Assembly (NCBI GenBank): GCA_902761035.1
Contig: CACWIW010000001.1
Span: 1 to 64,000 of the forward strand
DNA from: an uncultured bacterium
GTDB taxonomy: Bacteria; Verrucomicrobiota; Kiritimatiellia; RFP12; UBA1067
Direction: 5' to 3'
DNA length: 64,000 bases
The translations under genes and the position numbers were made by a program. Of the stretch, positions 24,526-32,760 are shown piece by piece. The notes below the pieces were generated by a model. The model searched no databases. It was not told the origin of the DNA and saw only the letters and a list, made by a program, of their open reading frames with translations. How positions within the stretch are numbered: position 1 is the stretch's first letter; every line of letters starts with the position of its first letter.

Positions 24526-25359
24526 TTACTTCCCCTGTTTCGGGTCAAACTCAATCTTTATGGGCTTCTGGGGAAGAGAGCGCACCTCGTTCCATATCGC
24601 CTTCTGGTAGTCGTTCGTCGGGGCTGGTGCCCAGCCTTCCTGGCAGGCGTCGCGGTAGGTGTAACGTTCCCACCGCTGCACGCCGTAGTTCGGCATGGCG
24701 CGAATGGCGCGGTTCAGCACATCGACCGGCGGGCGCGCAGCGGGGAAAAGGTCTAGTTCTTTCGGCGCGGCGATCGGACCCATCAGCGAATTCTCGGACT
24801 GCGAATCGCCCGCGTTGAACGCGAACAGGAACGCCCGCATCGCCTCTTTCTGCGTGCGCGCCACCACGAATGGTTCTGCAGCACCGTCCGCCGCCAACGC
24901 CGCTACGTTCACAATAGCCCAGCGCCCCTCCGGCGCGACGAGTAGCGTGTTGGGGTTCGCCGCATCGTCCACCACGAACACGCCCGCCGCCGCGCCAGAC
25001 TTCTTGAGGCGCGTCCCCGCGTCCGCCGACGTGACCGCGCCCTCAATGCGCTCCACCGCGACCTTGATGCGGAGCGGACGCACCAGCGATGACGCGACCT
25101 TCACGATGTTGGACTCCGCCACCCGTTTCTGGGCGTTGAAGAACATAACCATCCCCCTGCCCACGCCCGGCTTCATCACGTACCCGCCCGTACGCTCCAG
25201 CATCTTCTGGTGCGCCTCGGCGCGGAGGCGGGTCAGTTCCTCTGGCGTGTACTTCACCTTCTGTCGTTCCGGCGGACGTGCCACCGCGCAGAGTGCAAGG
25301 CACAGCACCGCCGACAGAGCGGCGGCTTTACCGGTCATAATTGCGTCAATCGCTTTCAT
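24526..25359 (-). CDS. Module 4 gene 4: secreted protein with GWAPAP...KIEFDP C-terminus
   Basis: 277 residues; signal peptide ~1-28 (TGKAAALSAVLCLALCAVAR), whose first half may derive from the GCCGCC palindromic repeat. Core GMVMFFNAQKRVAESNIVKV, the line PEGRWAIVNVAALAADGAA and TQKEAMRAFLFAFNAGDSQS. C-terminus QEGWAPAPTNDYQKAIWNEV...KIEFDPKQGK. The start overlaps the gene 3 stop by ATGA. Confidence 0.65.
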   Translation of the reverse strand: MKAIDAIMTGKAAALSAVLCLALCAVARPPERQKVKYTPEELTRLRAEAHQKMLERTGGYVMKPGVGRGMVMFFNAQKRVAESNIVKVASSLVRPLRIKVAVERIEGAVTSADAGTRLKKSGAAAGVFVVDDAANPNTLLVAPEGRWAIVNVAALAADGAAEPFVVARTQKEAMRAFLFAFNAGDSQSENSLMGPIAAPKELDLFPAARPPVDVLNRAIRAMPNYGVQRWERYTYRDACQEGWAPAPTNDYQKAIWNEVRSLPQKPIKIEFDPKQGK

Positions 25360-26438
25360 TTGCTTTCTCCTTCGTTCTGCACGGGCGCGTCGCCCGCCGT
25401 CTCTCTCTTCTCCGCCCGCTCGATCTGGAGCGCGCTGCGTATGAAACTCGATACGTGGATGGGCGCGATGCCGCGCTCCTTCAGCATGACGTTCGCCGCG
25501 TCCACGTAGTCCTTCATTTCCTGCGCGGTCAACTCTGGCGTGTCGGATATCTCAAGAAGCTTTTTCTGGAGTTCGCGGCGATACGTCGCCTCGCGGCGCA
25601 GCTCGTCCCGCGCCCCCTTGAGGATGTCCGCCAGCTTCTCGCCCTTGGCCATCTTGTCGACAATCTCCCTCTTGACCTCGATCATGCCCTGCTTGAGTGC
25701 CTTTTCACGTGGAGTGTCCGTGTCGAGGATTTCGATGGGCGTCTTCAGCGACTCCAGGAACTCCGCCTCGAACTGCGCGTCATAGCGGCGCATCCCGAAG
25801 ATCGTCGTGCCGGGCTTGACGGCGATGAGCGAGGCGATCTCGTTTTCGGCGCGGTTGCCGAATATGGCGAAGCTCGACTTGTGGCGGAGGTTGCCGTCCT
25901 TGTCGTAGCGGACGTTCATGCTGCGGCGCGGGCGGTCGGGGTCGAACACGCGCCCGTTACCCACCTTGTACCGCTTCACGCCCCTGGCATCGACGTAAAT
26001 CTCCTCGTTTGGGTTGACGGGTTTGGGAGACGGCGCGTTCGTGACTGCGGGTTGATCCCGCCTCTCCAAGGGCTTCATCGGCTTCTCCGCCTTGGGCTTC
26101 TCAACTTTGGGCTTGGCGGGCTTTTCCGCTTGGTAGGGCGCGGCCTCTGGACGCGCCACCCACCACCACACGCCCCCTGCAACTGCGACAAGCACTACCG
26201 CCGCCAAGATGGCGGCTTTCCCAGTTAGGCGGCGCTGACTGGGGGTGCCGCCATCTTGGCGGCGTTGACCGGGAACGCCTCCGTCCCGGCGGCGACTTGC
26301 CCCCTTGCCCTCCACGATCTTCGTGGGCGCAATCCCCCGCCTGCGGCACTCGGCCATGCAAGCAGCACGATCCGCAGCTTCGACGGCCTCTTCGCGCAGC
26401 GCGCCGTCCTTGGCGCGGTATGTAACTGTAAAAGTCAT
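25356..26438 (-). CDS. Module 4 gene 3: single-pass membrane protein with GspF-N-like domain
   Basis: 360 residues from ATG 26438 (AGGAAGAATGAAACG upstream). The open frame continues to 26561, but there it only reads through the hairpin. N-domain MTFTVTYRAKDGALREEAVE...; linker SRRRDGGVPGQRRQDGGTPS and RRLTGKAA encoded by repeats (26200-26296); transmembrane helix AAILAAVVLVAVAGGVWWWV; Pro/Lys spacer; C-terminal helical domain with EALKQGMIEVKREIVDKMAK-type helices. Coupled to gene 4 by ATGA. Confidence 0.65.
   Translation of the reverse strand: MTFTVTYRAKDGALREEAVEAADRAACMAECRRRGIAPTKIVEGKGASRRRDGGVPGQRRQDGGTPSQRRLTGKAAILAAVVLVAVAGGVWWWVARPEAAPYQAEKPAKPKVEKPKAEKPMKPLERRDQPAVTNAPSPKPVNPNEEIYVDARGVKRYKVGNGRVFDPDRPRRSMNVRYDKDGNLRHKSSFAIFGNRAENEIASLIAVKPGTTIFGMRRYDAQFEAEFLESLKTPIEILDTDTPREKALKQGMIEVKREIVDKMAKGEKLADILKGARDELRREATYRRELQKKLLEISDTPELTAQEMKDYVDAANVMLKERGIAPIHVSSFIRSALQIERAEKRETAGDAPVQNEGESK
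26200..26296 (-). repeat. In-frame palindromic repeats inside the module 4 membrane protein
   Basis: Contains GCCGCCAAGATGGCGGC, a second GCCGCCATCTTGGCGGC, and GGGAACGCCTCCGTCCCGGC, all read in frame as a basic Gly/Arg linker. The same families are at 17835 and 12168. Confidence 0.7.
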
Positions 26439-26549
26439 CGTTTCATTCTTCCTCTGTCTTCTGTCCTTCGTCTTCAGTCCTTTCCAAATCAGGACTGAGG
26501 GCAAAGGACAAACGCCAAAGGCGTGATTCAGGTCTGGTAAAAATTGAAA

Positions 26550-26573
26550 GCCCGCCCGCACATGCGGACGGGC
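26550..26573 (-). terminator. Conserved inter-gene hairpin, module 4
   Basis: Same palindrome (loop ATGT) between genes 2 and 3, followed on the minus strand by TTTCAATTTTT. Gene 3 starts 112 bp beyond it, further than in the other modules. Confidence 0.75.
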
Positions 26574-26619
26574 CTTCGTTCAGGTTAGATGGTCAAACAG
26601 CGTTAGACCATCAATCCAC

Positions 26620-27216
26620 TTACGCCCTGCGACGACGGAGGCCGAGCAACGCACCGCCGACGAGGAGCAGAAGCCCGCTCGTAGGCTCCGGCACGGAGGC
26701 CGCAGTCCAACCGCTGATGGCTGCGGAAGTACCGCTAGTGCCGCCACCGAGCTGTACTGTTGCCATGTCATACACCGTCTTCGCGGCAGTCTTGGCCGTG
26801 TAGTCACCGATGTTCGCGATGTAGTAATCATCGCCGCCCTGCGTCATCGTATAGAGCAACACCGCGTACACGTCCGTGCCATTCGAGTATGTCTTGCCGT
26901 CTGTCAGGGTAATCGCACCGTCTGAAGATGTTCCACTCTTGCTGGCGGTCCCGGTCTTATCCTTGTAATCGGCATAGATAGTCTTTGACATTTCGGCATA
27001 GCCCTTGTCATCGTATAAATCCTTATACGAATTGAAGGCAGTCTCTGTGATCATCCACAGATAACCGTTCACAGCACCATCTGCTACGTCAGTTGTGGTG
27101 AACGCGCCACCAGTACCCGCAGTGAAGATTTCACCCGAGTTCCATTTGACTTGTCCAGCCTGCACCGCAACGGCAACAGCTGTTGCGAGCATAAACATTA
27201 GTTTCTTCATTTTCAT
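26620..27216 (-). CDS. Module 4 gene 2: PEP-CTERM secreted protein
   Basis: 198 residues; MKMKKLMFMLATAVAVAVQA signal peptide after AAAAAAGGAAA. Body GQVKWNSGEIFTAGTGGAFT; C-terminus SVPEPTSGLLLLVGGALLGL plus RRRRA is a PEP-CTERM signal. Located 70 bp after the VVGY body. The longest of the four gene-2 paralogues. Confidence 0.82.
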   Translation of the reverse strand: MKMKKLMFMLATAVAVAVQAGQVKWNSGEIFTAGTGGAFTTTDVADGAVNGYLWMITETAFNSYKDLYDDKGYAEMSKTIYADYKDKTGTASKSGTSSDGAITLTDGKTYSNGTDVYAVLLYTMTQGGDDYYIANIGDYTAKTAAKTVYDMATVQLGGGTSGTSAAISGWTAASVPEPTSGLLLLVGGALLGLRRRRA

Positions 27217-27286
27217 TTTCCTTTTTTTGTTTTGTTTTTCGCCGAGAGGGTGCCTGTTCCCAGCCACCCAATCCCGTTGAAATTCT

Positions 27287-28084
27287 TTAGAGGGCGCTCG
27301 GAATGATGACAGTCATGTTCTTGTCGCCGCAGTCGATCACGAAGCCCGCGCCAGACTCAAGAACCCAATCGTTCATGTTGTAAGCGTAGTCAGCATCCTG
27401 CGAGAGATACCAGCCAGCGCCGTTCGCACCAGCAGCTGATGCAGACACATGGGTAAACACTGCGATGAGATCTTCATCCTCGCCAAGCGTGATGAGCGGA
27501 TATTCAGCGGGATCAAGGACCATCGTGTTGCCGCCGTCCTCAAGAATCTGAAGTTCGGAGACCTTGAGGTTCGTAAACTGGAGATCGCCAAACGTAATAT
27601 CGACCGGAGTGCAGTTACCGAAATAGTTGAACGTTCCGCGTTCGACATCAAACTCGAGGTCTTCAGATGAAACCTCACCAGAATCTGTTACAGTCATGTT
27701 CTTGTCGCCGCAGTCAACAACATACTGCTGACCAAAAGGCACAATCCAAGAGTTCATGTTGTAGGCGTAGTCACCATCCTGCGAGAGATACCAGCCCGCA
27801 CCATTCGCGCCAGCAGCAGATGCGGACACATAGGTGAACACGGCGATGAGGTCTTCATCCTCGCCGAGTTCGATAAGCGGGTATTCAGCGGGGTCAAGGA
27901 CCATCGTGTTACCGCCGTCCTCAAGGAGCTGGATTTCAGAAACCTTAAGGTTCTCGAACTGAAGATCAGCGAGTGTCATTTCGGACGGATCTTTGCCACA
28001 CGGCAGGAACGTCGCCACGCGGTAATTGAACTCACCACGCGTCAACCCAGTCTGAGTGTAGCCCACAACGGAAGAGGCGCACAA
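27287..28084 (-). CDS. Module 4 gene 1: VVGY two-domain protein lacking a signal peptide
   Basis: 265 codons from a TTG (MCASSVVGYTQTGLTRGEFN). Two tandem domains share MTLADLQFENLKVSEIQ-type lines, EDGGNTMVLDPAEYPLI, GWYLSQD.DYAYNMN and VDCGDKNMTV. Upstream in frame the sequence reads RPDVALRGFAGCLCASSVVG, parallel to RPDADRRGFAACFHTSSVVG of module 1, but there is no ATG, no RBS and no hydrophobic segment. A weak promoter-like pair (TTGTGT-N17-TAGACT) lies further up. I read this as a silent or 5'-truncated copy. The TTG start is only the limit of the open frame. Confidence 0.55.
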   Translation of the reverse strand: MCASSVVGYTQTGLTRGEFNYRVATFLPCGKDPSEMTLADLQFENLKVSEIQLLEDGGNTMVLDPAEYPLIELGEDEDLIAVFTYVSASAAGANGAGWYLSQDGDYAYNMNSWIVPFGQQYVVDCGDKNMTVTDSGEVSSEDLEFDVERGTFNYFGNCTPVDITFGDLQFTNLKVSELQILEDGGNTMVLDPAEYPLITLGEDEDLIAVFTHVSASAAGANGAGWYLSQDADYAYNMNDWVLESGAGFVIDCGDKNMTVIIPSAL

Positions 28085-28224
28085 ACACCCTGCAAAACCG
28101 CGAAGGGCTACATCGGGACGGTGCAGAAACCGTGCAGAAATGTGCCGGGGATGAGTCTATGGACGGTGAAATGGCAACACAATGCGGCAATTGCCGTGGG
28201 GGTGTTGCCGACCCATCTTGCAAT

Positions 28225-29544
28225 TCAGCGACGCTTGTGTAAATTGGCTCTATCTTGCCTCGCCCTGTCGTAGTCCTTTAGAAAATCTGCAGCGACCGCG
28301 CGAAGATAGGGTTTGATGTTCGGATTGGCACTTATACTCTGAAGAATCAATGGCGCGTGATCAACAAATGGATGAACCCAATTACAGAAATAGTCATCAA
28401 GATAACCGTCTTCCCTTGCCATAAGTATTGAGGCAAATGTGGCATCCAAGCCAGTTTGCGCTTTCTCTGATTTAGATTGACTAAAGCAACTGGCAGCATA
28501 AAACAAAAAGGTGAGTTGAGTCATGTGGCTTTTCGCGCCCTTGTCGGTGAGACTCACAGCTGTCAGCCTGTAATGTTCACCCAGCATATAAAAGGGGTCG
28601 GTCAGTTCGGCCGGCATAACCGGAACCAAATTCGTCGCTACCTGCTGCTTTGCTGGTGCAACAGGCTGTTCTTCTGGAACAATTACCGGTGGCAGTTTGG
28701 CTGCATAGCTTTGTATGGACTTCGGCATTTCTGACACCCCCGTCTGATCGTCGAACTCACGCTTTGCTTTCCTCATCGCGTATGATAAACAATTCTCTAC
28801 GCTTGGCTTTGCCTTTACTTGCAAATGCAACTGCTCTGAAGATGTTTCAAGTTTTGACTTGATACTCTTGAATTCATCTTCCGGCATGCTGAACTGATCC
28901 TTAAGGTAAACAATCCTCTCGGAATTGTTGCCCCCTAGCACAGGGACGTATTTTATTACAATGAGGTCGTGAAACTCTGCCTCGCAAGTTCCACCACATG
29001 ATGCGATTTGATTTATTACGTCCGCGCACAACTTACCTTGACTTCTTCTTGGTAGTCGTTCATACAGGAGTCCATGTGTACCCTGCGACTTTTTCCCCTC
29101 GTCGTAATAATCATCCGTCATGTCGAAATAAAACGTGTTCGTCGGGATTGACTTGCCTCCTTCGCCGTTCACCTTGATTTCAAGAATTGCCAATGTTTGA
29201 ATTGACAAAACTTTCTCCAAACCATACTTCTCACAAGAAATTGCGAGCCCTTTGAGGCGTGTTTCTCCTTCCCCTGAATCTGTCTTGATTTCATGCTCTG
29301 GATGTTTGATCGTGAATATCGGCGGATTCTGCAAGGCAAACAAATGCTCTTGAAGATCGTTTGTGCGTTTTGTCTGTTCTGCGCTCCTGTAGTTGGAAAT
29401 TGCAATAACAACGGTACAAACTGTCACCGCGATAGCGTTAATAGTTGAGACGCCACCCCATTTGCCTAATGACGGTGGAGTGGATTGGGGGAAAGCCTCT
29501 TTCATAGAAGAGGGACTCTGCTGTTCGTTCTGCTTCATTTCCAT
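28225..29544 (-). CDS. Membrane protein of unknown function
   Basis: 439 residues; the N-terminal ~30 residues are polar and a single transmembrane helix (INAIAVTVCTVVIAISNY, ~35-52) follows, so the bulk is either outside or held at the inner face. The middle has a beta-rich region (NPPIFTIKHPEHEIKTDSGE, HDLIVIKYVPVLGGNNSER), then a Pro-rich linker (LPPVIVPEEQPVAPAKQQ) and a helical C-terminus with Cys and Trp (YCNWVHPFVDH-like). Promoter TTGAAC-N17-TACAAT at 29569-29597. GC content is clearly lower than in the flanking modules, consistent with separate acquisition. No family recognised. Confidence 0.6.
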   Translation of the reverse strand: MEMKQNEQQSPSSMKEAFPQSTPPSLGKWGGVSTINAIAVTVCTVVIAISNYRSAEQTKRTNDLQEHLFALQNPPIFTIKHPEHEIKTDSGEGETRLKGLAISCEKYGLEKVLSIQTLAILEIKVNGEGGKSIPTNTFYFDMTDDYYDEGKKSQGTHGLLYERLPRRSQGKLCADVINQIASCGGTCEAEFHDLIVIKYVPVLGGNNSERIVYLKDQFSMPEDEFKSIKSKLETSSEQLHLQVKAKPSVENCLSYAMRKAKREFDDQTGVSEMPKSIQSYAAKLPPVIVPEEQPVAPAKQQVATNLVPVMPAELTDPFYMLGEHYRLTAVSLTDKGAKSHMTQLTFLFYAASCFSQSKSEKAQTGLDATFASILMAREDGYLDDYFCNWVHPFVDHAPLILQSISANPNIKPYLRAVAADFLKDYDRARQDRANLHKRR

Positions 29545-29611
29545 AACCTCGGTTGAAAAGATGGTGATATTGTATCAGATACATCACATCCGTTCAATGC
29601 AAAAGCAAAGT

Positions 29612-31603
29612 TCAAGAATTTCCTGATTTCCAGAACAGCGTCGCGTGGTCGGGGTCGAGGTGGAACATCAGGGCGCGGGCGGCGGCAGCGACCGCGCCTT
29701 TGCGGGCGAGCCGCGATCGGCCCATCGCCTGTGCGCCCGCCATGAGGAAGTCGATCCCACCGGTCTCGATGAGACGCGCCGTCACGTCGTCGGCCGACAC
29801 GCCGCTCTCGGCGGCGAGGTGCTTCACGACCTCCCCGACAAGCCACGCGGGCGTGTATCGTTCCTTTGCCTCTTGCCGCGCCTTGAACGCCGCCCACTCT
29901 TCCGCCGTCCAGACCGACTGCCGCTTGGCAAGCGCCTCGGCGCGCTTCCGCCGACGGTACTCGCGGTTGTAGGCCATCAGCTTGTCGTGTCTGCGCTTCT
30001 CCCTCGCCAGCTGTTCTGCGGACGGCTCGGCCTTGCCCTCGGCCACCAGCCGACGGTGTTCGCGCCGCGCCGCCTTTGCCGCCTTGTCGAGATCCCTGCG
30101 CATCCGCCCGACAAGCCATTCGTCGAGCTTCTTGCGGCTTTCGCGGAGGTAGAGGCTCCATTGCCTGTGCTGCTCGGGCGTCCACTTGCGCTTCTTCGTG
30201 GGAAGTCCCATGCTCCGCCGCGCTATTTCCAAGCCATTCTTGTACGCCCTCACCTTGTACGCGAACTTCTCATACGCCTGTTCGAGCAGGGCTTTCCGTT
30301 CGGCGGCCTCCGCCTCCCGCGCCGCCTGTTTGGCCTGTTTCGCCGCCTGACGCTCTGCCTCGCGGGCCTTGCGCGTTGCCTCGCGCTGCGCCTCCGACGC
30401 CACACGCGCGGCCTGTGCCGCCTCCTCGCGCATCCGCCGCTCAAGGTCGTCGTCCTCGCCGCCGCCAAGGCCGACCGTGCCGCTTGGCGGCTCGACGGGC
30501 GGGATGATGAAGGATGGCTGACTGGGCGCGGGTGCGGGTTCGGGTCCGGCGGTTTCCCCGTTCCCCATTTCCCGTTCCCCGTTCCCCATTCCCCGTTCCC
30601 CGCGCTCCGCCTTGGCGGCGAGATACGCCGCCCGGTTCGCCTCGCGTTCGGCGGCGAACGTCTCGCGGGCGTTGCGTACCTCTGCAACGCGGGCGGCCTG
30701 CGCCTCTTCGCGTTCGCGGACGCGCTTTTCGCGGATGGTCCGCGCGGCCTCGCGCTTCCGACGCTCCGCCTCCTCGCGCTTCTTCTTGCGCCTCGCCCTC
30801 TGCTCGGAGCATTTCTCCCGCGCCACTGTGAGCCAGTACAGGTTCTGCGCCCTGCGCTCCTCCGCCGTGCGCGGCTTCGCATCGATGTCGCAGCCGAACC
30901 GTTCGATAGCGTCCCGGCGTCGTCTCTCCCGCTCCAGGCGTTTCGCCTCCTCCCGCAGCTCCCGCTGTCGCTCCCTGGCCTTGGCGAGCGCGGCGAGACA
31001 CCTCTCGCGCCGGGCAGCGGCGGCTTCGCGTTTCCGCTTCGCGGCCTCCTTTGCGCGCTGGTAGCTCTGGCGGCGGAGTTCGCGCACCCTCTCGGCGTGT
31101 GCCTTGCGCCACTCCCTGTTGCATTCGTTTTCGTACCGCTTCCGAGCCTCCGCCTCCTCCAGCGACATCTCCAGCGGCACGGTTCCGAGCGTGAAGCCGT
31201 AGCGCTCCTTCGCGGTAATCCGCCGTTCCTCGTGTCGGACGCGCCTCTCCTCCTTCGCGGCGACCTCTGCGGCGATCTCCGCTTCCGTCGGGACGCGCCC
31301 GAGCCGTTTCTCCAGCCTTTTGCGGAGATGCCATGCGTTCATGTACGCCCGACGCTCCTCCACGGGCTGCTCCGCCCTGTAACGTCGCTGCCAGTCGCTC
31401 ATGTAGCGGCGGCGTCCCTCTTTCTGCTCCGGCGTCCGACAGGGCACGCCGAGGCGGAATCCGTACTTCGCCTCGACCTCTCTCTGCTTCGCCCTGAACG
31501 CCAGGAACCGCGACGGCGTGAGGTCGCTCACCGTGCAGTTCGGAGGGTGCTTCCGCTCTCGCCGTCCGCCGGCTTTTCCGTTCCATGAGATCTCACCCGT
31601 CAT
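29612..31603 (-). CDS. Arg/Glu/Ala-rich coiled-coil protein, third gene of the recombinase 2 operon
   Basis: 663 residues from ATG 31603, which overlaps the previous stop (ATGA). The same frame stays open to 32368 but there only shadows the preceding gene. Most of the protein is highly charged helix (RKREAAAARRERCLAALAKA, EREEAQAARVAEVRNARETF), with short insertions such as ERGMGNGEREMGNGE that come from a GGGAA-type simple repeat. Recurrent motifs of the form AKYGFRLGV.CRTPEQKE.RR and RYGFTLGT/RFGCDIDA suggest several related small units. The C-terminus VKHLAAESGVSADDVTARLI and GGIDFLMAGA resembles that of the preceding gene. Possibly nucleic-acid binding; function unknown. Confidence 0.55.
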   Translation of the reverse strand: MTGEISWNGKAGGRRERKHPPNCTVSDLTPSRFLAFRAKQREVEAKYGFRLGVPCRTPEQKEGRRRYMSDWQRRYRAEQPVEERRAYMNAWHLRKRLEKRLGRVPTEAEIAAEVAAKEERRVRHEERRITAKERYGFTLGTVPLEMSLEEAEARKRYENECNREWRKAHAERVRELRRQSYQRAKEAAKRKREAAAARRERCLAALAKARERQRELREEAKRLERERRRRDAIERFGCDIDAKPRTAEERRAQNLYWLTVAREKCSEQRARRKKKREEAERRKREAARTIREKRVREREEAQAARVAEVRNARETFAAEREANRAAYLAAKAERGERGMGNGEREMGNGETAGPEPAPAPSQPSFIIPPVEPPSGTVGLGGGEDDDLERRMREEAAQAARVASEAQREATRKAREAERQAAKQAKQAAREAEAAERKALLEQAYEKFAYKVRAYKNGLEIARRSMGLPTKKRKWTPEQHRQWSLYLRESRKKLDEWLVGRMRRDLDKAAKAARREHRRLVAEGKAEPSAEQLAREKRRHDKLMAYNREYRRRKRAEALAKRQSVWTAEEWAAFKARQEAKERYTPAWLVGEVVKHLAAESGVSADDVTARLIETGGIDFLMAGAQAMGRSRLARKGAVAAAARALMFHLDPDHATLFWKSGNS

Positions 31604-32706
31604 GCCAAGTCCCTCCCTCCAGCATTGATGGCCGAACTGCGTTCGGCCATTCCCTCCACGGCCCGGTAGTAGAATTCCAGCGCCTCGACGGCGTCTCCTA
31701 CCCGCCCACGGAGGAGCGAATCCGCGTCCCTGCGCGGCACGGGTGGAATCGCCTCCACGCTCCGCATGAGCCAATCGACAACGCCGTCGTCGAGGAACCG
31801 CGCCATCACGCGCTGGCGGCTCATCCCGACGCGCTCGGCAAAGCGGTTCACCGTGTTTTCGAGGAAGTACGACCGCCGGGTGGCGCGTCCCTGCTCGCGC
31901 ACCGTCTCGTGCATCAGGCGCATCCGCGCGGCGACAGCCTCCTCGCGGTTCTCCCCGCCCGCGCAAGGATGCCAGCGCACGATCCTGTCCGGGAACTGGT
32001 AGCCGCGCAGCGCCCCGCCATCCTCCCACGGCCTGCGCCCCGGCATGGTCCAGAACCTCGCCCGCCGGACGAGCCGCTTGCCGGTCTCCGTCGTTACCCC
32101 CACGCCGCCGGGATGATCCGGCTGCCGGTTCAGCACGATCATCGCGTCGTGTTCGACGATCTCGCGGCAGATTACGTCCTCGTCGATGTCCTCGTCGCGC
32201 TCGAAGAACACGATCCTCCCGCAGGGCGCGCCCGCCAGCCCGAGCGCGTCCTCCGGCGTCGTGCCGACGACCTCGTGCGGGCCGGCGAACCGCCAGCCGC
32301 GCCCCCACAGCGTGACCATCGTATCGGGTGCGTCGGCGTAGGCGCACACCGGCACCTCCAGCCAGCACTCCTTCTTGACGCGGCTATCCGCCGTGCCGGG
32401 CGCGTGGATCGTCATCTCGCCCTTGCGCAGCGGTATCCTCGCGCCCGCCTTCGGAACCGCCGTCAGCACGTCGAAGTCGTCCTCGGACATCTCAAAGGCG
32501 CATCCCCAGCTCCCGTGCGCGTTCGTGTGCCAGACCTCCGGCATCCCGTCCTCGTTGATGCGCATCCCGTTGACGGCGATTCTCTTCATCGAGGCGATGG
32601 CCTCGTGCGCCTCCTTCCATTTTGGCCAGACGCGGAAGTGCAGCTTCAGCCGGTGCATCCACCGGCCGATGTACTTGCACGTCTCTGGTTGGAGGGAGTT
32701 TTCCAT
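31600..32706 (-). CDS. Hypothetical protein, second gene of the recombinase 2 operon
   Basis: 368 residues from ATG 32706 (GGGAAAGGAAG upstream). In-frame extension upstream reads only a GGGAACA/GGGAATA repeat. N-terminus KYIGRWMHRLKLHFRVWPKW is basic; the middle holds HTNAHGSWGCAFEMSEDDFD, VTLWGRGWRFAGPHEVVG and VICREIVEHDAMIVLNRQPD. The C-terminus FLENTVNRFAERVGMSRQRV then ARFLDDGVVDWLMRSV parallels the end of the next gene, so both may share a small helical domain. Coupled to it by ATGA. No known family; it could assist the recombinase. Confidence 0.55.
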   Translation of the reverse strand: MENSLQPETCKYIGRWMHRLKLHFRVWPKWKEAHEAIASMKRIAVNGMRINEDGMPEVWHTNAHGSWGCAFEMSEDDFDVLTAVPKAGARIPLRKGEMTIHAPGTADSRVKKECWLEVPVCAYADAPDTMVTLWGRGWRFAGPHEVVGTTPEDALGLAGAPCGRIVFFERDEDIDEDVICREIVEHDAMIVLNRQPDHPGGVGVTTETGKRLVRRARFWTMPGRRPWEDGGALRGYQFPDRIVRWHPCAGGENREEAVAARMRLMHETVREQGRATRRSYFLENTVNRFAERVGMSRQRVMARFLDDGVVDWLMRSVEAIPPVPRRDADSLLRGRVGDAVEALEFYYRAVEGMAERSSAINAGGRDLA

Positions 32707-32760
32707 CTTCCTTTCCCTGTTCCCTATTCCCTGTTCCCTATTCCCTGTTCCCTGTTCCCT
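32707..32760. repeat. Heptamer simple repeat GGGAACA/GGGAATA
   Basis: About six 7-nt units in the 54 bp between the recombinase stop and the next start. Related GGGAA-type tracts are at 30555-30600 and 50425-50525. Confidence 0.7.

Noticed and set aside
15415-25359. Active metalloprotease call for the gene 4 proteins
   Set aside because: No HExxH or other metal-binding motif is present in any of the four copies.
27287-28140. Lipoprotein signal (FAGC) before module 4 VVGY
   Set aside because: The residues before the Cys are not hydrophobic and there is no start codon or RBS at a suitable distance.
30441-31586. 381-residue Arg/Gly-rich ORF on the minus strand
   Set aside because: Out-of-frame shadow of the coiled-coil gene at 29612-31603 with biased composition.
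31604-32368. Long open frame in front of the coiled-coil gene (918-residue version)
   Set aside because: The extra N-terminal part is an out-of-frame shadow of the 31600-32706 gene; the ATGA overlap at 31603 gives the better start.
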